DNA from: a bacterium | Lineage (GTDB): Bacteria; Margulisbacteria; Marinamargulisbacteria; JAHFDA01 | Assembly: GCA_023249225.1 (NCBI GenBank) | Contig: JAHFDA010000028.1 | Span: forward strand, 1 to 35,334 | Direction of reading: 5' to 3' | Length of the DNA stretch: 35,334 nt | Shown: piece after piece, positions 22,731 through 32,277 of the stretch | Position numbering within the stretch: the first letter of the stretch is position 1 | Layout of the letters: each line of letters begins with the position of its first letter | Notes under the pieces: model-generated | Told to the model about the DNA's origin: nothing | Database searches by the model: none | What the model saw: the letters and a program-made list of their open reading frames with translations, nothing else | Made by a program: the position numbers and the translations under genes

Positions 22731-24155
22731 TCAACGCGTGGTGACTTCATGCAGCTTAAACATGTTGGTCGACACATGCGGGCTAAACGGAAAACCAGAG
22801 ATAATGGCCACCACCACTTTTTTATCTTTAAGGCCCAGACGCAGGGTGATCTTGCCAATAAAAGCCACCAGTTCGCTGGTGCTTTTAATTTTAGGAATGG
22901 CATAAGGCGTGGTGCCCCAAAACAATGAACAGCGCTGACTGACCCCTAACGACGGGGTCAGTGAAAAGATCGGCACCTGGGGCCGAAACTTAGATACATA
23001 ACGGCCAATTTTGCCACTGTGCGTATGCACAAAGATCGCTGCCACGGGCATGGATCTAGTGCTTTGCACCGCCGCCTGGCAGATGGTGGCACGGATTTCG
23101 CTGCCACCAACAAAGGCATTGGCATCCTCGATGCCACGCAGCTTGGCAAAATCTTCGGCTTCAACGATAAGGCGCTTCATGACGCTGACGGCTTCGGCCG
23201 CATACTTGCCGCTGGCGGTTTCACCCGACAGCATAACGACATCCGTGCCATCGATGATGGCGTTCACCACATCAGAGGCTTCAGCGCGCGTGGGACGCGG
23301 CAGCCGGATCATGGAGTCGAGCATTTGCGTGGCCGTGATCACCAACTTGCCCGAATGGTTGGCCTGGCCAATGATGGTTTTTTGAATGGCCGGCACTTCC
23401 TCGAGCGGCATCTCCACCCCCAAGTCTCCCCGCGCAATCATCACGCCAGACACCACTTGCAAAATTTCACGTAGGCGCCGCACGGCCTGGGGCTTTTCGA
23501 TCTTGGCAATGATGGGAATATCGGCACGCCCGGCACGCTCGGTCAGGCGGCGCAGCACCATCACGTCGTCCTCATGCTGTACAAAACTTAAGGCCAGATA
23601 ATCTGCGCCATAACGCAGCGCAGCCTGGGCATCGCTCCGGTCCTTGGGCGTTAAACAGGAAAGTGCCAAAGTAGAGTCCGGAAAGTTAATGCCCTTTTTA
23701 GAATACAAGACCCCGCCGTTTTGAATTTTGAGCCACAGCCCCTCGTTGACCAGGCGTTCGGCCACAGCCACCATCTGACCGTCATCAAAGAGTACCTGGT
23801 GACCTGGCTGCACCGTTTTAAGCACGCGCGCGCTGGCAAACGGAATCCATTTCACTGTACGTTCGGGCTGACGCGCCGAAATCAAAACCCGTTCACCCGC
23901 TTCAAGATTGAGACCTTCGGGTGGCAGGTCCCCACACCGAATCTTGGGCCCCTGCAGATCCGCCAGTACCGCAATGGGCTGGTTAAGACGCTTGGAGATC
24001 TGACGCACCATGGCCACCACTTTGCGAAAATCTTCGGGGTTGCCATGCGAAAAGTTATAGCGCACCGCACTGGCGCCGCGTTCGACCAGTTCTTCGAGCT
24101 GGCGGCGCGACTGACAGGCCGGGCCGTATGTAACCAGAATTTTTGCGCGCGCCAC
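22731..24155 (-). CDS. pyk: pyruvate kinase
   Basis: Catalyses phosphoenolpyruvate + ADP to pyruvate + ATP, the last step of glycolysis. The 474 residues match the usual length. Visible motifs are VRYNFSHG (substrate and K+ binding), ADLQGPKIR, the catalytic lysine in IIAKIEKPQAV, the metal-binding MIARGDLGVEMPLEEVP, and RPTRAEASDVVNAIIDGTD. The C-terminal regulatory domain is complete. The start is GTG at 24155. Minor oddity: the first strand reads LVTYGPACQS instead of the more common T-x-GPAS, which should be tolerated. Confidence 0.96.
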   Translation of the reverse strand: MARAKILVTYGPACQSRRQLEELVERGASAVRYNFSHGNPEDFRKVVAMVRQISKRLNQPIAVLADLQGPKIRCGDLPPEGLNLEAGERVLISARQPERTVKWIPFASARVLKTVQPGHQVLFDDGQMVAVAERLVNEGLWLKIQNGGVLYSKKGINFPDSTLALSCLTPKDRSDAQAALRYGADYLALSFVQHEDDVMVLRRLTERAGRADIPIIAKIEKPQAVRRLREILQVVSGVMIARGDLGVEMPLEEVPAIQKTIIGQANHSGKLVITATQMLDSMIRLPRPTRAEASDVVNAIIDGTDVVMLSGETASGKYAAEAVSVMKRLIVEAEDFAKLRGIEDANAFVGGSEIRATICQAAVQSTRSMPVAAIFVHTHSGKIGRYVSKFRPQVPIFSLTPSLGVSQRCSLFWGTTPYAIPKIKSTSELVAFIGKITLRLGLKDKKVVVAIISGFPFSPHVSTNMFKLHEVTTR

Positions 24156-24169
24156 GGTTGCTATGGTTC

Positions 24170-24199
24170 ATCATGGCCCGTACAATGCCCCTAAGTCAA
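24170..24199 (-). promoter_or_regulatory. promoter of pyk
   Basis: TTGACT (minus strand, 24199-24194) and CATGAT (24175-24170) are separated by 18 nt, matching the consensus at 5/6 and 4/6 positions. CATGAT ends 14 nt before the GTG start, so the leader would be only about 7 nt, with no Shine-Dalgarno. Confidence 0.5.
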
Positions 24200-24246
24200 A
24201 ACGCTTTTCAAAGGGGCAATCATGAACAGCGAAAATCCGCCGTTGT

Positions 24247-24729
24247 TTAACGCGGCCGAAGCACGGTGAGCGTACGCTTTGGAAAATCGACAAAGACTTG
24301 ATCCATGACTTCAAGATAATGCTCCCACAAGCCGTAGTTGCGGAGCATTCGGACGAGCCGCGGAAGCTCATCGTAAGGCAGGCGCTCAATCAGCGCATCG
24401 GCGGCAAAACCCATGTGGCGAGCATCGTTCCAGTCGTCCTTGTCGTAGGAGACCAGCATTTCGCGCACAAAGTAAAAAGCCAACTCAATGTGGCGTGCCG
24501 TGTCGATGTTCGGCAGTAGGCGCTTTTCAATCCAATTCGTTCCGGACAGCCACATGCCCGTGTCCCGGTGGCATAAACGCGGAAGTCTCTGCCGGGCATC
24601 GGCGCCAATATCGCGTGGCTGTCCCTCTGTGAAGGTCATTCGCCAGGACAAAAGCCATTCCTGCACAAAGACTGGAAGCGCCGCTAACCCGTGGTCAAAC
24701 CAGGAGATTTTTTTATGTTGCGTCGACAC
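24247..24729 (-). CDS. 160-residue protein of unknown function
   Basis: No family recognised. Residues ~60-150 look helical and charged (IEKRLLPNIDTARHIELAFY, then a DDWNDARHMGFAADAL stretch), without membrane segments. Start choice: TTG 24732 or GTG 24729. I use GTG because GATAAA (24741-24736) is 6 nt upstream, matching the leaderless spacing seen elsewhere. It is divergent from the ferredoxin gene, and its promoter region carries a 17-bp motif that also precedes the HMG-CoA-lyase-like gene. Confidence 0.65.
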   Translation of the reverse strand: MSTQHKKISWFDHGLAALPVFVQEWLLSWRMTFTEGQPRDIGADARQRLPRLCHRDTGMWLSGTNWIEKRLLPNIDTARHIELAFYFVREMLVSYDKDDWNDARHMGFAADALIERLPYDELPRLVRMLRNYGLWEHYLEVMDQVFVDFPKRTLTVLRPR

Positions 24730-24766
24730 CAATTATTTATCGTCGGAAAAACCGGTGGATTTCAGT

Positions 24767-25084
24767 ATGATTAGATCCGTGGAAGCCATCCGCGCCGGAA
24801 ATAGCCTGCACTTGTTTATGTGCGTCAATGACCGGAGCGACAAGCCCGATGATGACCGCCCAAGCTGCAGCCCGCGGGTCAAGGAAGGCGATGTCAAAAC
24901 CTTAAAAAAATGGCTTATCGAACAGGGTCTGACCCAGACTGTGTTCTGCACCAAAACCGGCTGTCTGGGGTTCTGCCATTCGGCTGGCAGCACGGCAGTG
25001 ATATACCCCAGCGGGAGGTTTGTGCGTTATCAGAACATTGAACAGCTGAAACAGCTTGTTCTGGAAGAACTTAAAAAATCATAA
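24767..25084 (+). CDS. thioredoxin-like [2Fe-2S] ferredoxin
   Basis: The 105-residue protein matches the small thioredoxin-fold ferredoxin family. One ligand is in LFMCVND (C19), one in PSCSPR (C34), and the pair CLGFC (C66, C70) precedes the typical P-x-GRFVRY end (YPSGRFVRY). C61 is an extra cysteine nearby. It would carry single electrons in the cytoplasm; no partner is obvious. The frame is open far upstream (to 24488), but that part is antisense to the neighbouring gene, and the ATG at 24767 gives the normal N-terminus behind GGTGGA. It stops 23 bp from the convergent CDGSH gene. Confidence 0.88.
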   Translation: MIRSVEAIRAGNSLHLFMCVNDRSDKPDDDRPSCSPRVKEGDVKTLKKWLIEQGLTQTVFCTKTGCLGFCHSAGSTAVIYPSGRFVRYQNIEQLKQLVLEELKKS

Positions 25085-25107
25085 GCGTATTCGGCAAGGC
25101 CCCCTGC

Positions 25108-25356
25108 TTAGGCCACTGCCAGGCTCTTATGCGTTCCATCACAAAACGGCTTGTGCCCGCTGTGCTTGCACTGACACAGGGCCACACGTTTTTTTTCGGT
25201 GATCTGGAACTCGATCGGGGTAAATTCGCCAGTTTCTTTGTGTGAACCATCGCAAAAGGGCTGGTTTTTAGAGCGTCCGCACTGGCACCAAAAATAGGTG
25301 CCGACTTCTAGCTCAAGAATGGCGGGCCTGCGCTGGGCCATGACGGGTTCAGCCAT
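25108..25356 (-). CDS. CDGSH iron-sulfur domain protein with two CDGSH modules
   Basis: An 82-residue protein with two CDGSH-type [2Fe-2S] sites: CQCGRSKNQPFCDGSHK and CQCKHSGHKPFCDGTHK, each with three cysteines and one histidine ligand (C-x-C-x2-S-x3-P-x-CDG-[ST]-H type). The clusters are redox-active and can be transferred; the cellular role in bacteria is unsettled. The start is firm: GGGAGG lies 5 nt before the ATG at 25356. It is convergent with the ferredoxin gene and divergent from mscS. Confidence 0.92.
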   Translation of the reverse strand: MAEPVMAQRRPAILELEVGTYFWCQCGRSKNQPFCDGSHKETGEFTPIEFQITEKKRVALCQCKHSGHKPFCDGTHKSLAVA

Positions 25357-25424
25357 AAAAACCTCCCTTTTTGAATTGAATCCATTCTATCAGAGGTACA
25401 GACTGCATCTTGTACAATATTTTT

Positions 25425-26294
25425 ATGCCCCCGCGCCTTGGACAACTTTGGGAAAAACTCTCGGATTCGATGCTGATCAGCACCGGAAAAATTCTGTTAA
25501 TTATTCTGGTGGTGCTCCTGGGGCACGTCATCCTGAATCGCATTTTTGCGTGGCTGGGGCGCTTCATGACCCACAAAATGACGCGTTCAAACAAACAAGT
25601 TGTCGCTGGTGAGATCGACAAGCGTGTCAATACCATCCTCGGCCTGTCCTCTACCCTGGCTTATCTGGTGCTGTGGGCCATTGGAGGGGTGATGATCCTT
25701 AGCGAGGTGGGCGTCAACATTGGGCCCATTGTCACCACGGCCGGAGTGCTGGGCCTGGCCGTCAGCTTTGGCGCCCAAAATTTTGTGCGCGACCTGATCG
25801 GCGGTGTATCCCTGCTGATCGAAGACCACATCCGCGTTGGAGATGTGGCCATCATCAATGGCGTCGACGGCAAGGTAGAATCGATCAACTTGCGCACCAC
25901 GATCCTACGCGATTTAGAGGGCGTGGTGCATGTCTTTCACAACGGCGAGATCCGCTCCCTGGCCAATCGCAGCAAGGAGTGGTCGGCCGTGGTATTTGAT
26001 ATTGGCGTGGCTTATAAAGAAGATCTTGAACAGGTGATGGCCGTGATGAAAAAGACTGGCACCGCGCTGCGCTCTGATCCAGATTTTGGACCACTCATGC
26101 TTGAGGTCCTGGAAATTTTTGGCGTTGAACAGTTTGCCGATTCTGCCATCATCATTAAATGCCGTATCAAAACCCAGCCTGCCAGACAATGGGATGTGGG
26201 GCGCGAGTTTCGCAAACGCCTGAAAAAGGCGTTTGACCAGTCTGGTATCGAAATTCCCTATGCGCACCGCAGTATTGATCTGACCCAAAAATGA
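25425..26294 (+). CDS. mscS: small-conductance mechanosensitive channel, MscS family
   Basis: Opens under membrane tension to release solutes on osmotic downshock. The 289-residue protein has an N-terminal transmembrane helix (residues ~15-45), a second segment (VLWAIGGVMILSEVG) and the pore helix with small-residue packing (TTAGVLGLAVSFGAQNFVRD), followed by the LLIEDHIRVGD beta domain and a cytoplasmic vestibule. This is the standard MscS layout, close to E. coli MscS (286). The start ATG at 25425 is 6 nt after TACAAT, with no ribosome site; an in-frame TTG at 25410 lies before the -10 box and is rejected. Confidence 0.93.
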   Translation: MPPRLGQLWEKLSDSMLISTGKILLIILVVLLGHVILNRIFAWLGRFMTHKMTRSNKQVVAGEIDKRVNTILGLSSTLAYLVLWAIGGVMILSEVGVNIGPIVTTAGVLGLAVSFGAQNFVRDLIGGVSLLIEDHIRVGDVAIINGVDGKVESINLRTTILRDLEGVVHVFHNGEIRSLANRSKEWSAVVFDIGVAYKEDLEQVMAVMKKTGTALRSDPDFGPLMLEVLEIFGVEQFADSAIIIKCRIKTQPARQWDVGREFRKRLKKAFDQSGIEIPYAHRSIDLTQK

Positions 26295-26365
26295 CCCGTT
26301 TTTATACAGCCAGAATGCTTTGTCTTCCTTGCGTTGGCATGCATCTTGATACTTAAAATATTGGT

Positions 26366-28930
26366 ATGGACTTAAATAAATACACCGTTAAATCTACCGA
26401 AGCCATTCAGGCCATGCTGCCACTGGCCAGCAAGCGCTCGCACCAAGCCTTAAGCCCCTGGCATCTGTTGCTGGCCTTGCTCGAACAAAGCGAAAGCATT
26501 GTGCCCACGCTGCTTAAAAAGCTCGAAAAGCACCCCGATGTCCTGACACAGCAGGCGCACAAGGAACTTGCCAAGTTGCCCATCGTTTCGGGCGGCAGCG
26601 AACCTTACCTGACTTCCGAGTTGCAAAAAGTGCTGCGCCAGGCAGAGCAAGAAGCCACGGCCCTGCAGGACGAATACGTCAGCACCGAACACCTCTTACT
26701 AGGCCTGCTGTCCGAACCCACACTACAAAAAGCCCTGGGTCTTAGCCGCGAAACCCTTTTAAAGGAACTGGCTCCCTTGCGCGGCCAGCAGCGTGTCACC
26801 GATGCCACGCCCGAAAGTAAATATCAGGTGCTTCAAAAATATACACAGGATCTCACCCAACTGGCCCGCGAAGGCAAAATTGACCCGGTGGTGGGGCGTG
26901 AGGACGAAATCCGGCGCGTGATGCAAATTTTGTCGCGCCGCACCAAAAACAATCCTGTGCTGGTGGGCGAACCTGGCACCGGCAAAACTGCCATCGCCGA
27001 AGGCCTGGCCAAAAAAATTGTGGATGGCGACGTGCCCGAGCCCCTCAAACACAAGCGCTTGCTGGCCCTGGATTTGGGGGCCTTGATTGCCGGCACCAAA
27101 TACCGGGGTGAATTTGAAGACCGGCTGAAAGCCCTCATCAAAGAAGTGGAGGCTTCCGAAGGCGAAATTGTCCTGTTTATTGACGAATTGCATACCATTG
27201 TCGGCGCCGGTGCGGTCGACGGCGCCCTGGATGCCGGAAACCTGCTTAAGCCCGCCCTGGCACGCGGACGCCTGCGGGCTATTGGCGCCACCACTTTAAA
27301 GGAATACCGCAAGCATATCGAAAAAGACGCTGCCCTCGAACGCCGCTTTCAGCCTGTGCAAGTAGAAGAACCTTCTATTAAAGATGCCATTTCCATGTTG
27401 CGTGGCCTTAAAGAACGCTACGAAGTACACCATGGCGTACGCATCCGCGATGCTGCTCTGGTGGCCGCTGTTGAGCTGTCGGCACGTTACATCAGCGACC
27501 GCTTTTTACCCGACAAGGCCATTGACCTGATGGATGAAGCGGCCTCCATGCTACGCATCGAGATCGACAGCAAGCCTGCCGAAATCGATCAGCTGCACCG
27601 CACAATCCGCCAGCTCGAAATCGAACGTGAAGCGCTGAAAAAAGAAAGTGACGAAGCCTCGAAGAAACGTCTCGCAGAACTTGAAAAAGAACTGGCGCAG
27701 ATCCGCGAGTCAAACCAGGCGCTGGAATTACACTGGAAAAACGAAAAAGGGCATATCGACCGTATCAAAGAGTTGGGCAAGAAACTGGGCGAACTTAAAG
27801 AAGAAGCCACCCAGGCCGAACGCAACGTAAACCTGCAACGCGTGGCCGAAATTAAGTACGGACTCATTCCACAACACGAAAAACTGCTGACCGAAGCCCA
27901 GGCCAGGCTGGGCGAATTACGCGAGCATCGGCATATTTTGTCAGAAGAAGTCACCGAAGAAGACATTGCCCAGGTGATCTCGCGTTGGACCGGCATTCCG
28001 GTTTCTAAGATGTTAACGGCCGAAAGCCAGAAACTTAGCCAGATGGAAGCTGAATTGTCCCAGCGCGTGGTGGGCCAGGCCGCCGCCATCCGCGCAGTGT
28101 CTAACGCCATCCGCCGCAGCCGCGCCGGCATTCAGGAAGAAGGTCATCCCATCGGCTGCTTTGTATTCCTTGGGCCCACCGGCGTCGGCAAAACCGAACT
28201 CTCCAAGGCCTTGGCACAGTTTTTGTTTAATACCGAGCATGCCTTGATCCGTATTGACATGAGCGAATACAGCGAAAAACATTCGGTGGCGCGGCTGATT
28301 GGCGCTCCGCCCGGCTATGTAGGCTACGACGAGGGTGGTCAGCTTACCGAAGCCGTGCGTCGCCATCCGTACAGCGTGGTACTTTTTGACGAAATTGAAA
28401 AAGCGCATCCCGAAATTTTTAATGCCTTGCTGCAAGTGCTCGACGAAGGCCGCCTGACCGATGGCAAAGGCCGCACCATCAATTTTAAGAACACCGTGAT
28501 CATCATGACTTCCAATTTGGCCAGCAGCGCCATTGCCGAATTTACCGACAACCGGCTTAAGCAGGAATCGGCGGTGCGCGAGGTGCTCGGCCAGGTTTTT
28601 CGCCCCGAGTTTATCAACCGCATTGACGATTTTATTATCTTTAACCAGCTGACGCAGGACGAAATTGAAGCCATCGTTAAACTGCAACTGGCCCGTGTGT
28701 CAGAACGACTGGCGCAAAAGCACATTACCCTGGTCACCAGCGACCGCATCACGCGCTACCTGGCCATCGCCGGTTACGACCCCATGTTTGGAGCGCGCCC
28801 CTTAAAACGTGTCATTCAAGACAAAATCCTCGACGAGCTGTCGCTACAGATTATTGAAGGCAAGGTGGGCGAAGGTGATCAGATGCAGGTGGACTGGGTA
28901 GAAAATAAGATTGAGTTTCGTAAGGTGTAG
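26366..28930 (+). CDS. clpB: ClpB disaggregase
   Basis: A hexameric AAA+ chaperone that, with DnaK, rescues aggregated proteins. The 854 residues (E. coli 857) show an N-terminal Clp repeat domain (1-~140), the first ATPase with Walker A GEPGTGKT (201-208) and Walker B LFIDELH (270-276), the long coiled-coil middle domain (~400-525) that distinguishes ClpB from ClpA/ClpC, and the second ATPase with GPTGVGKT (603-610). The start ATG is 6 nt after TAAAAT and has no Shine-Dalgarno. I see no heat-shock (sigma-32-type) promoter in the 71-bp gap upstream. Confidence 0.96.
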   Translation: MDLNKYTVKSTEAIQAMLPLASKRSHQALSPWHLLLALLEQSESIVPTLLKKLEKHPDVLTQQAHKELAKLPIVSGGSEPYLTSELQKVLRQAEQEATALQDEYVSTEHLLLGLLSEPTLQKALGLSRETLLKELAPLRGQQRVTDATPESKYQVLQKYTQDLTQLAREGKIDPVVGREDEIRRVMQILSRRTKNNPVLVGEPGTGKTAIAEGLAKKIVDGDVPEPLKHKRLLALDLGALIAGTKYRGEFEDRLKALIKEVEASEGEIVLFIDELHTIVGAGAVDGALDAGNLLKPALARGRLRAIGATTLKEYRKHIEKDAALERRFQPVQVEEPSIKDAISMLRGLKERYEVHHGVRIRDAALVAAVELSARYISDRFLPDKAIDLMDEAASMLRIEIDSKPAEIDQLHRTIRQLEIEREALKKESDEASKKRLAELEKELAQIRESNQALELHWKNEKGHIDRIKELGKKLGELKEEATQAERNVNLQRVAEIKYGLIPQHEKLLTEAQARLGELREHRHILSEEVTEEDIAQVISRWTGIPVSKMLTAESQKLSQMEAELSQRVVGQAAAIRAVSNAIRRSRAGIQEEGHPIGCFVFLGPTGVGKTELSKALAQFLFNTEHALIRIDMSEYSEKHSVARLIGAPPGYVGYDEGGQLTEAVRRHPYSVVLFDEIEKAHPEIFNALLQVLDEGRLTDGKGRTINFKNTVIIMTSNLASSAIAEFTDNRLKQESAVREVLGQVFRPEFINRIDDFIIFNQLTQDEIEAIVKLQLARVSERLAQKHITLVTSDRITRYLAIAGYDPMFGARPLKRVIQDKILDELSLQIIEGKVGEGDQMQVDWVENKIEFRKV

Positions 28931-28992
28931 GGGCAACCCAGAGGCCCATTTTTAGATGAATACGCCGCAAAAACCTGACGATATGTAATCGC

Positions 28993-30096
28993 ATGTCTCG
29001 GACACTCTATCGCCGCGTCGCCCTTGCATCCCCAGTGTTCTTCCGCACTCTGACCATCACAGATGTGCGTACGCTTCCGGACGTCCAAAAATTGGAACCC
29101 GCATTGGTCCGCATGGGCATGAGCATGACCGATTACGATGTGGCCGAAGGCCAGTGTCCACATTTTGACTGGGAGGCGGCCACCTTTGTGAATGACTCCG
29201 CCAACACGTGGCTGGCCCTGGCGCTTGAAACCCTGACGCCGCCCTTTGCCGAAGAAGCGCGTCTCACGCTGCTCTCCAATTCCGAAACTTTGCTGCGTGA
29301 AGTGGGCGGACGTATAGGCGTTGATTATCACAATATCTGGAACGAATATACCCAGGCCGATGGCCAGCTCGATTTGGCGCTGCCGCCGTATTTCCCCGTA
29401 AGGGAACCTTCTGCCCACAACCTGCGCAAGTGGCTGCGCTTTGCGCGTCTTGAGGACGCGGAATGGCCCGGACAGGGCTGCCATTTGTGGGACGGTACCG
29501 CCACTCGCCAGGTGGCCGAAACGGTGCGCGTCTCGTATCTTATTCTGCGGGAGTTGTACGGCATCAAGTTGCGCGCCAGCTATATTCCCAAAGCGTCGGC
29601 CGATTTGGGCGGACGTCCGTTTCAAATCAAAGTCCATACCGCCATGGGACTGGCGACGCATTTGGAAATTAATACCCGTTCCGCTTTAAGCCACAGCGAT
29701 CACGAGCGCCTGCGCGCCCACATTTCGGCTGCGGCAGCGCAGAGCATGGTGGCGCACTTTTTATATTTGCGCTGGGATCTTGAGCCGAACATGGTGGCGT
29801 GGATCTTGGGCAGCACGCCCGTACCGCTGCAACTGGCCTGGGCGCATCAGGGCCTCGTGGATGCGGGTTCCGGAGACAAGATCGCGCTGGTGATGGCCGA
29901 CTGGCTCGAAGGGCGCTGGGGCAAGGGTAGCGGATATTTTGCGGAGAATGCGCTTTTAAAACAACGCTTTATAGAAAGCTATGTCCGTGAATTGGCCGCC
30001 TTTAGCGCGCGTTCAGAGCGTTCGCAGCGCTTTATATTGGAATTGCTCAAAAGTCATTTTCCGGGGTTGTTGCCGATTCAGCTTTTTCAGAACTAA
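28993..30096 (+). CDS. 367-residue protein of unknown function
   Basis: No family recognised. The protein is mixed alpha/beta and soluble; the N-terminal region (residues ~1-40) is basic and beta-rich. The middle has a run of charged and aromatic residues (YHNIWNEYTQADGQLD), then a segment ending WDGTATRQVAETVRVSYLIL. The C-terminus is helical. TATGTA lies 5 nt before the ATG, again without ribosome site. Its stop overlaps the stop of the convergent 360-residue gene by a few bases, so terminators must lie inside the opposing genes. Confidence 0.72.
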   Translation: MSRTLYRRVALASPVFFRTLTITDVRTLPDVQKLEPALVRMGMSMTDYDVAEGQCPHFDWEAATFVNDSANTWLALALETLTPPFAEEARLTLLSNSETLLREVGGRIGVDYHNIWNEYTQADGQLDLALPPYFPVREPSAHNLRKWLRFARLEDAEWPGQGCHLWDGTATRQVAETVRVSYLILRELYGIKLRASYIPKASADLGGRPFQIKVHTAMGLATHLEINTRSALSHSDHERLRAHISAAAAQSMVAHFLYLRWDLEPNMVAWILGSTPVPLQLAWAHQGLVDAGSGDKIALVMADWLEGRWGKGSGYFAENALLKQRFIESYVRELAAFSARSERSQRFILELLKSHFPGLLPIQLFQN

Positions 30097-31175
30097 TTTT
30101 TTTTGGCGCCTGCTCCGCTACCTGGAAAAGCAATAACGTTTTTACCAGACGCAGCCAGAACCTGGTTGCGTTCCTGTCTAAACAGCCCCGCCTTGGCCAA
30201 TAGCTCCGCAATTTGATTGCGGTCGAAATCGGCCCGGTCGAGCAGGGCGATCACGTCCGTTAGCGCAGGCACCGGATCTTTGGCAGCGGGGAGCAGCGGG
30301 GCGGAACCAAAAGGCGAGCGATGTTCGCGGGACCGAAACATGTCCAAGACCTCGTTAAACAGCTGACGTTCGGATTCCAGCGGCAACTTGGCGGCTTTTT
30401 GCACCAGACGTTCGAGTAATGGCTGGCGGTCGGCGGGATCCAAGGGTGTCATCAACACATCGCGAATGAGGTGATAAAGCACCTGTGGCGGGCAGGCCAG
30501 ATTGAGGTTTGCGTCGATGGCGCCGGATGCCGTTTCTAAAATCAGGGTACGTTCCCTGATTCCAGATTGCACGGCCACGTGCAGCAAAAATGCTCCAATG
30601 TAGGCGCAGTCTTCCGCTGAACGCGCGCGCTGCTGCAGGGTTTCCCGGATTTCACGGAACAGGGTTTCGATCGACACCGGCGTCAGCCCATGTGACGGTG
30701 TCAGCGCCAGGGCCAGTTCCACCACGGTGTCGAGATCTTCAGAACCGGACGGTTTCCACTCGGTTTTGGCGGAGGCTTTCAGCGCCACGCGATATTGCGC
30801 GGCAATCTGGCGGACAGAGTAGCTGCCCGTCAGGTGCATGTTCCGCGCGCGGCCAATTTGCAGGCGCGCCAGTTGCAAGCTAACGTGTTCAATTTCCCGC
30901 AGACATTCGCGGTCGACGCGCCGGGCGTCCTTTTGCTGGCGTTTTTCCCGGACGAGAACTTTTTGTTCCAACAAAAAAGTTCTGGCGCCGGGATGCCGTT
31001 GGGCGAGCCGCTGCAGCAGGTGACGCGCGGTGTTAAAAGGGAGCGACCCGGCGCGAAAGTCCTCCAGAATTTCTTCCGCAAGAATCACTGGCGCCATGGT
31101 GTGTTCCCATGAAGCGGATGGGGGCAGCTTGTAAAGGGCCTCGATACGGGTGGAAAAACGCCTAAAGGATGTCAT
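30093..31175 (-). CDS. 360-residue helical protein of unknown function
   Basis: No family recognised. Almost entirely helical and arginine-rich, with long amphipathic stretches (ILAEEILEDFRAGSLPFNT; VELALALTPSHGLTPVSIET) and a Gly/Ala/Lys tail. There is no signal or membrane segment. It overlaps the preceding HMG-CoA-lyase-like gene by 14 nt (ATG at 31175, lyase stop at 31162), so the two are translationally coupled and probably act in one process. Confidence 0.72.
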   Translation of the reverse strand: MTSFRRFSTRIEALYKLPPSASWEHTMAPVILAEEILEDFRAGSLPFNTARHLLQRLAQRHPGARTFLLEQKVLVREKRQQKDARRVDRECLREIEHVSLQLARLQIGRARNMHLTGSYSVRQIAAQYRVALKASAKTEWKPSGSEDLDTVVELALALTPSHGLTPVSIETLFREIRETLQQRARSAEDCAYIGAFLLHVAVQSGIRERTLILETASGAIDANLNLACPPQVLYHLIRDVLMTPLDPADRQPLLERLVQKAAKLPLESERQLFNEVLDMFRSREHRSPFGSAPLLPAAKDPVPALTDVIALLDRADFDRNQIAELLAKAGLFRQERNQVLAASGKNVIAFPGSGAGAKKN

Positions 31176-32109
31176 CGAGCGAGACGGACGGGCGCTTGAG
31201 AAACTGCGCGGCGCGGCTATAGACCGGAAGCTGCATGGTGTTGATGCCGTAGTTTGACGCCAGCAGCAAGTGGGTCATGTCGATGCCGGTGCGAATGCCA
31301 AGTCGTTCAAATTCCTCCACGGCATCTTCGGTAGATACGTTGCCGTGCGGGTGTGCGGTGGCGGGGCAGCCGCCCAGTCCGAGAATCGAGGTGTCCAAAC
31401 GGCGTATGCCCGCATGGTAGGCCGCCAGCAGGTTGGCCACGCCGCGGCCGCTTTGCCAGTCTGGGTCGTGGGGGTGAAAGGCTGTGCGGGCCAGGTCGAG
31501 TCCCATGCGCTGCCACTTTTCGAAACGTTCGTGAATCGAATCTGGCGTTCCCAGCGCGGAAGTGTCTGCGATACCGACTTCGGTAATTCCAATCGCCAGA
31601 CAGCGGGCGAGCAAATCGTAGACCTGATCTATGCTGACATCGTCGGAACTTTTGTCGCCCCAGCAGGTAGAAATATAAATGCGCCGCGTAATGCTCTGCA
31701 TGCGGGCATCATGGAATAGCGTTTCGTAACGGGCCATAAGTTCGTCCGGCGTGGCTCCCAGATTGCGTTGGCAGTGCTCCCGATGCGCCGACAGCACAAA
31801 GGCCATGTCGCTGACGCCGGCGGCCAATGCGGCGTCGACGTATTTGGTCAAACTGTCGCGGCTGGTCATGACTAGCGCACCAACGGTTTGCGAGGGGATG
31901 CGAATGGCAGACAGACCCTGAAAAACTTCTCCGGGTTGCGACATGCCCAGCATTTTGGGGCCAGTAAAGGAGCAGGCTTCTAAAATTGACACGCGCGCCT
32001 GCAGTAGCAGGCAGCCCAGTTGAATCCGCTTTTCGACAGGCTGGGCGGGTTCATTTTGCAATCCGTCGCGCAACCCAACTTCGCGGATAGAAACGGTTTT
32101 AAGGTGCAT
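31162..32109 (-). CDS. HMG-CoA lyase-like pyruvate carboxyltransferase-family enzyme
   Basis: The 315-residue TIM-barrel shows the HMG-CoA lyase signatures. EVGLRDGLQNE is at the N-terminus (catalytic Arg/Asp and metal ligand), ADTSALGTP in the middle, HPHD carries the metal-binding His-x-His, and GLGGCPATAHPHGNVSTED is the active-site loop whose cysteine is essential. Known members cleave HMG-CoA to acetoacetate and acetyl-CoA (leucine catabolism), but related enzymes take other substrates, so the substrate is unproven. Neighbouring leucine-catabolic genes are absent. GATAAT lies 5 nt before the ATG, predicting a leaderless mRNA. Confidence 0.88.
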   Translation of the reverse strand: MHLKTVSIREVGLRDGLQNEPAQPVEKRIQLGCLLLQARVSILEACSFTGPKMLGMSQPGEVFQGLSAIRIPSQTVGALVMTSRDSLTKYVDAALAAGVSDMAFVLSAHREHCQRNLGATPDELMARYETLFHDARMQSITRRIYISTCWGDKSSDDVSIDQVYDLLARCLAIGITEVGIADTSALGTPDSIHERFEKWQRMGLDLARTAFHPHDPDWQSGRGVANLLAAYHAGIRRLDTSILGLGGCPATAHPHGNVSTEDAVEEFERLGIRTGIDMTHLLLASNYGINTMQLPVYSRAAQFLKRPSVSLDDIL

Positions 32110-32188
32110 AGTAAATTATCGTCGGCAAAACCTGTTGAGACATTTAACAAATTCGAGCTGCCGTGCGCGTATGGCTCCTCTAGCCTAG

Positions 32189-32246
32189 ATTATTCACGCA
32201 TATGAAGCGGACTATTACACACGGAAACCCGCATATCGTGAATAAT
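32189..32246. promoter_or_regulatory. long inverted repeat between the lyase and pterin dehydratase genes
   Basis: ATTATTCACG (32189-32198) pairs with CGTGAATAAT (32237-32246). After one bulged base (32199), ATATG (32200-32204) pairs with CATAT (32232-32236), giving a 15-bp stem around a 27-nt loop. It lies in the 213-bp divergent gap between the lyase and phhB, and could be an operator, a hairpin RNA or a remnant element. No reading frame explains it. Confidence 0.55.
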
Positions 32247-32277
32247 GCATACTTTCGAAGCATCCTTTACTTCACGC

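Noticed and set aside
26295-26365. A heat-shock (sigma-32-type) promoter for clpB
   Set aside because: CTTGAT is present, but no CCCCAT-like -10 lies at the right distance.
28879-29661. A 260-codon minus-strand frame opposite the 367-residue gene
   Set aside because: Considered as an alternative because the plus-strand protein is an orphan, but the plus frame is longer, starts behind a -10-like box and uses the intergenic space sensibly.
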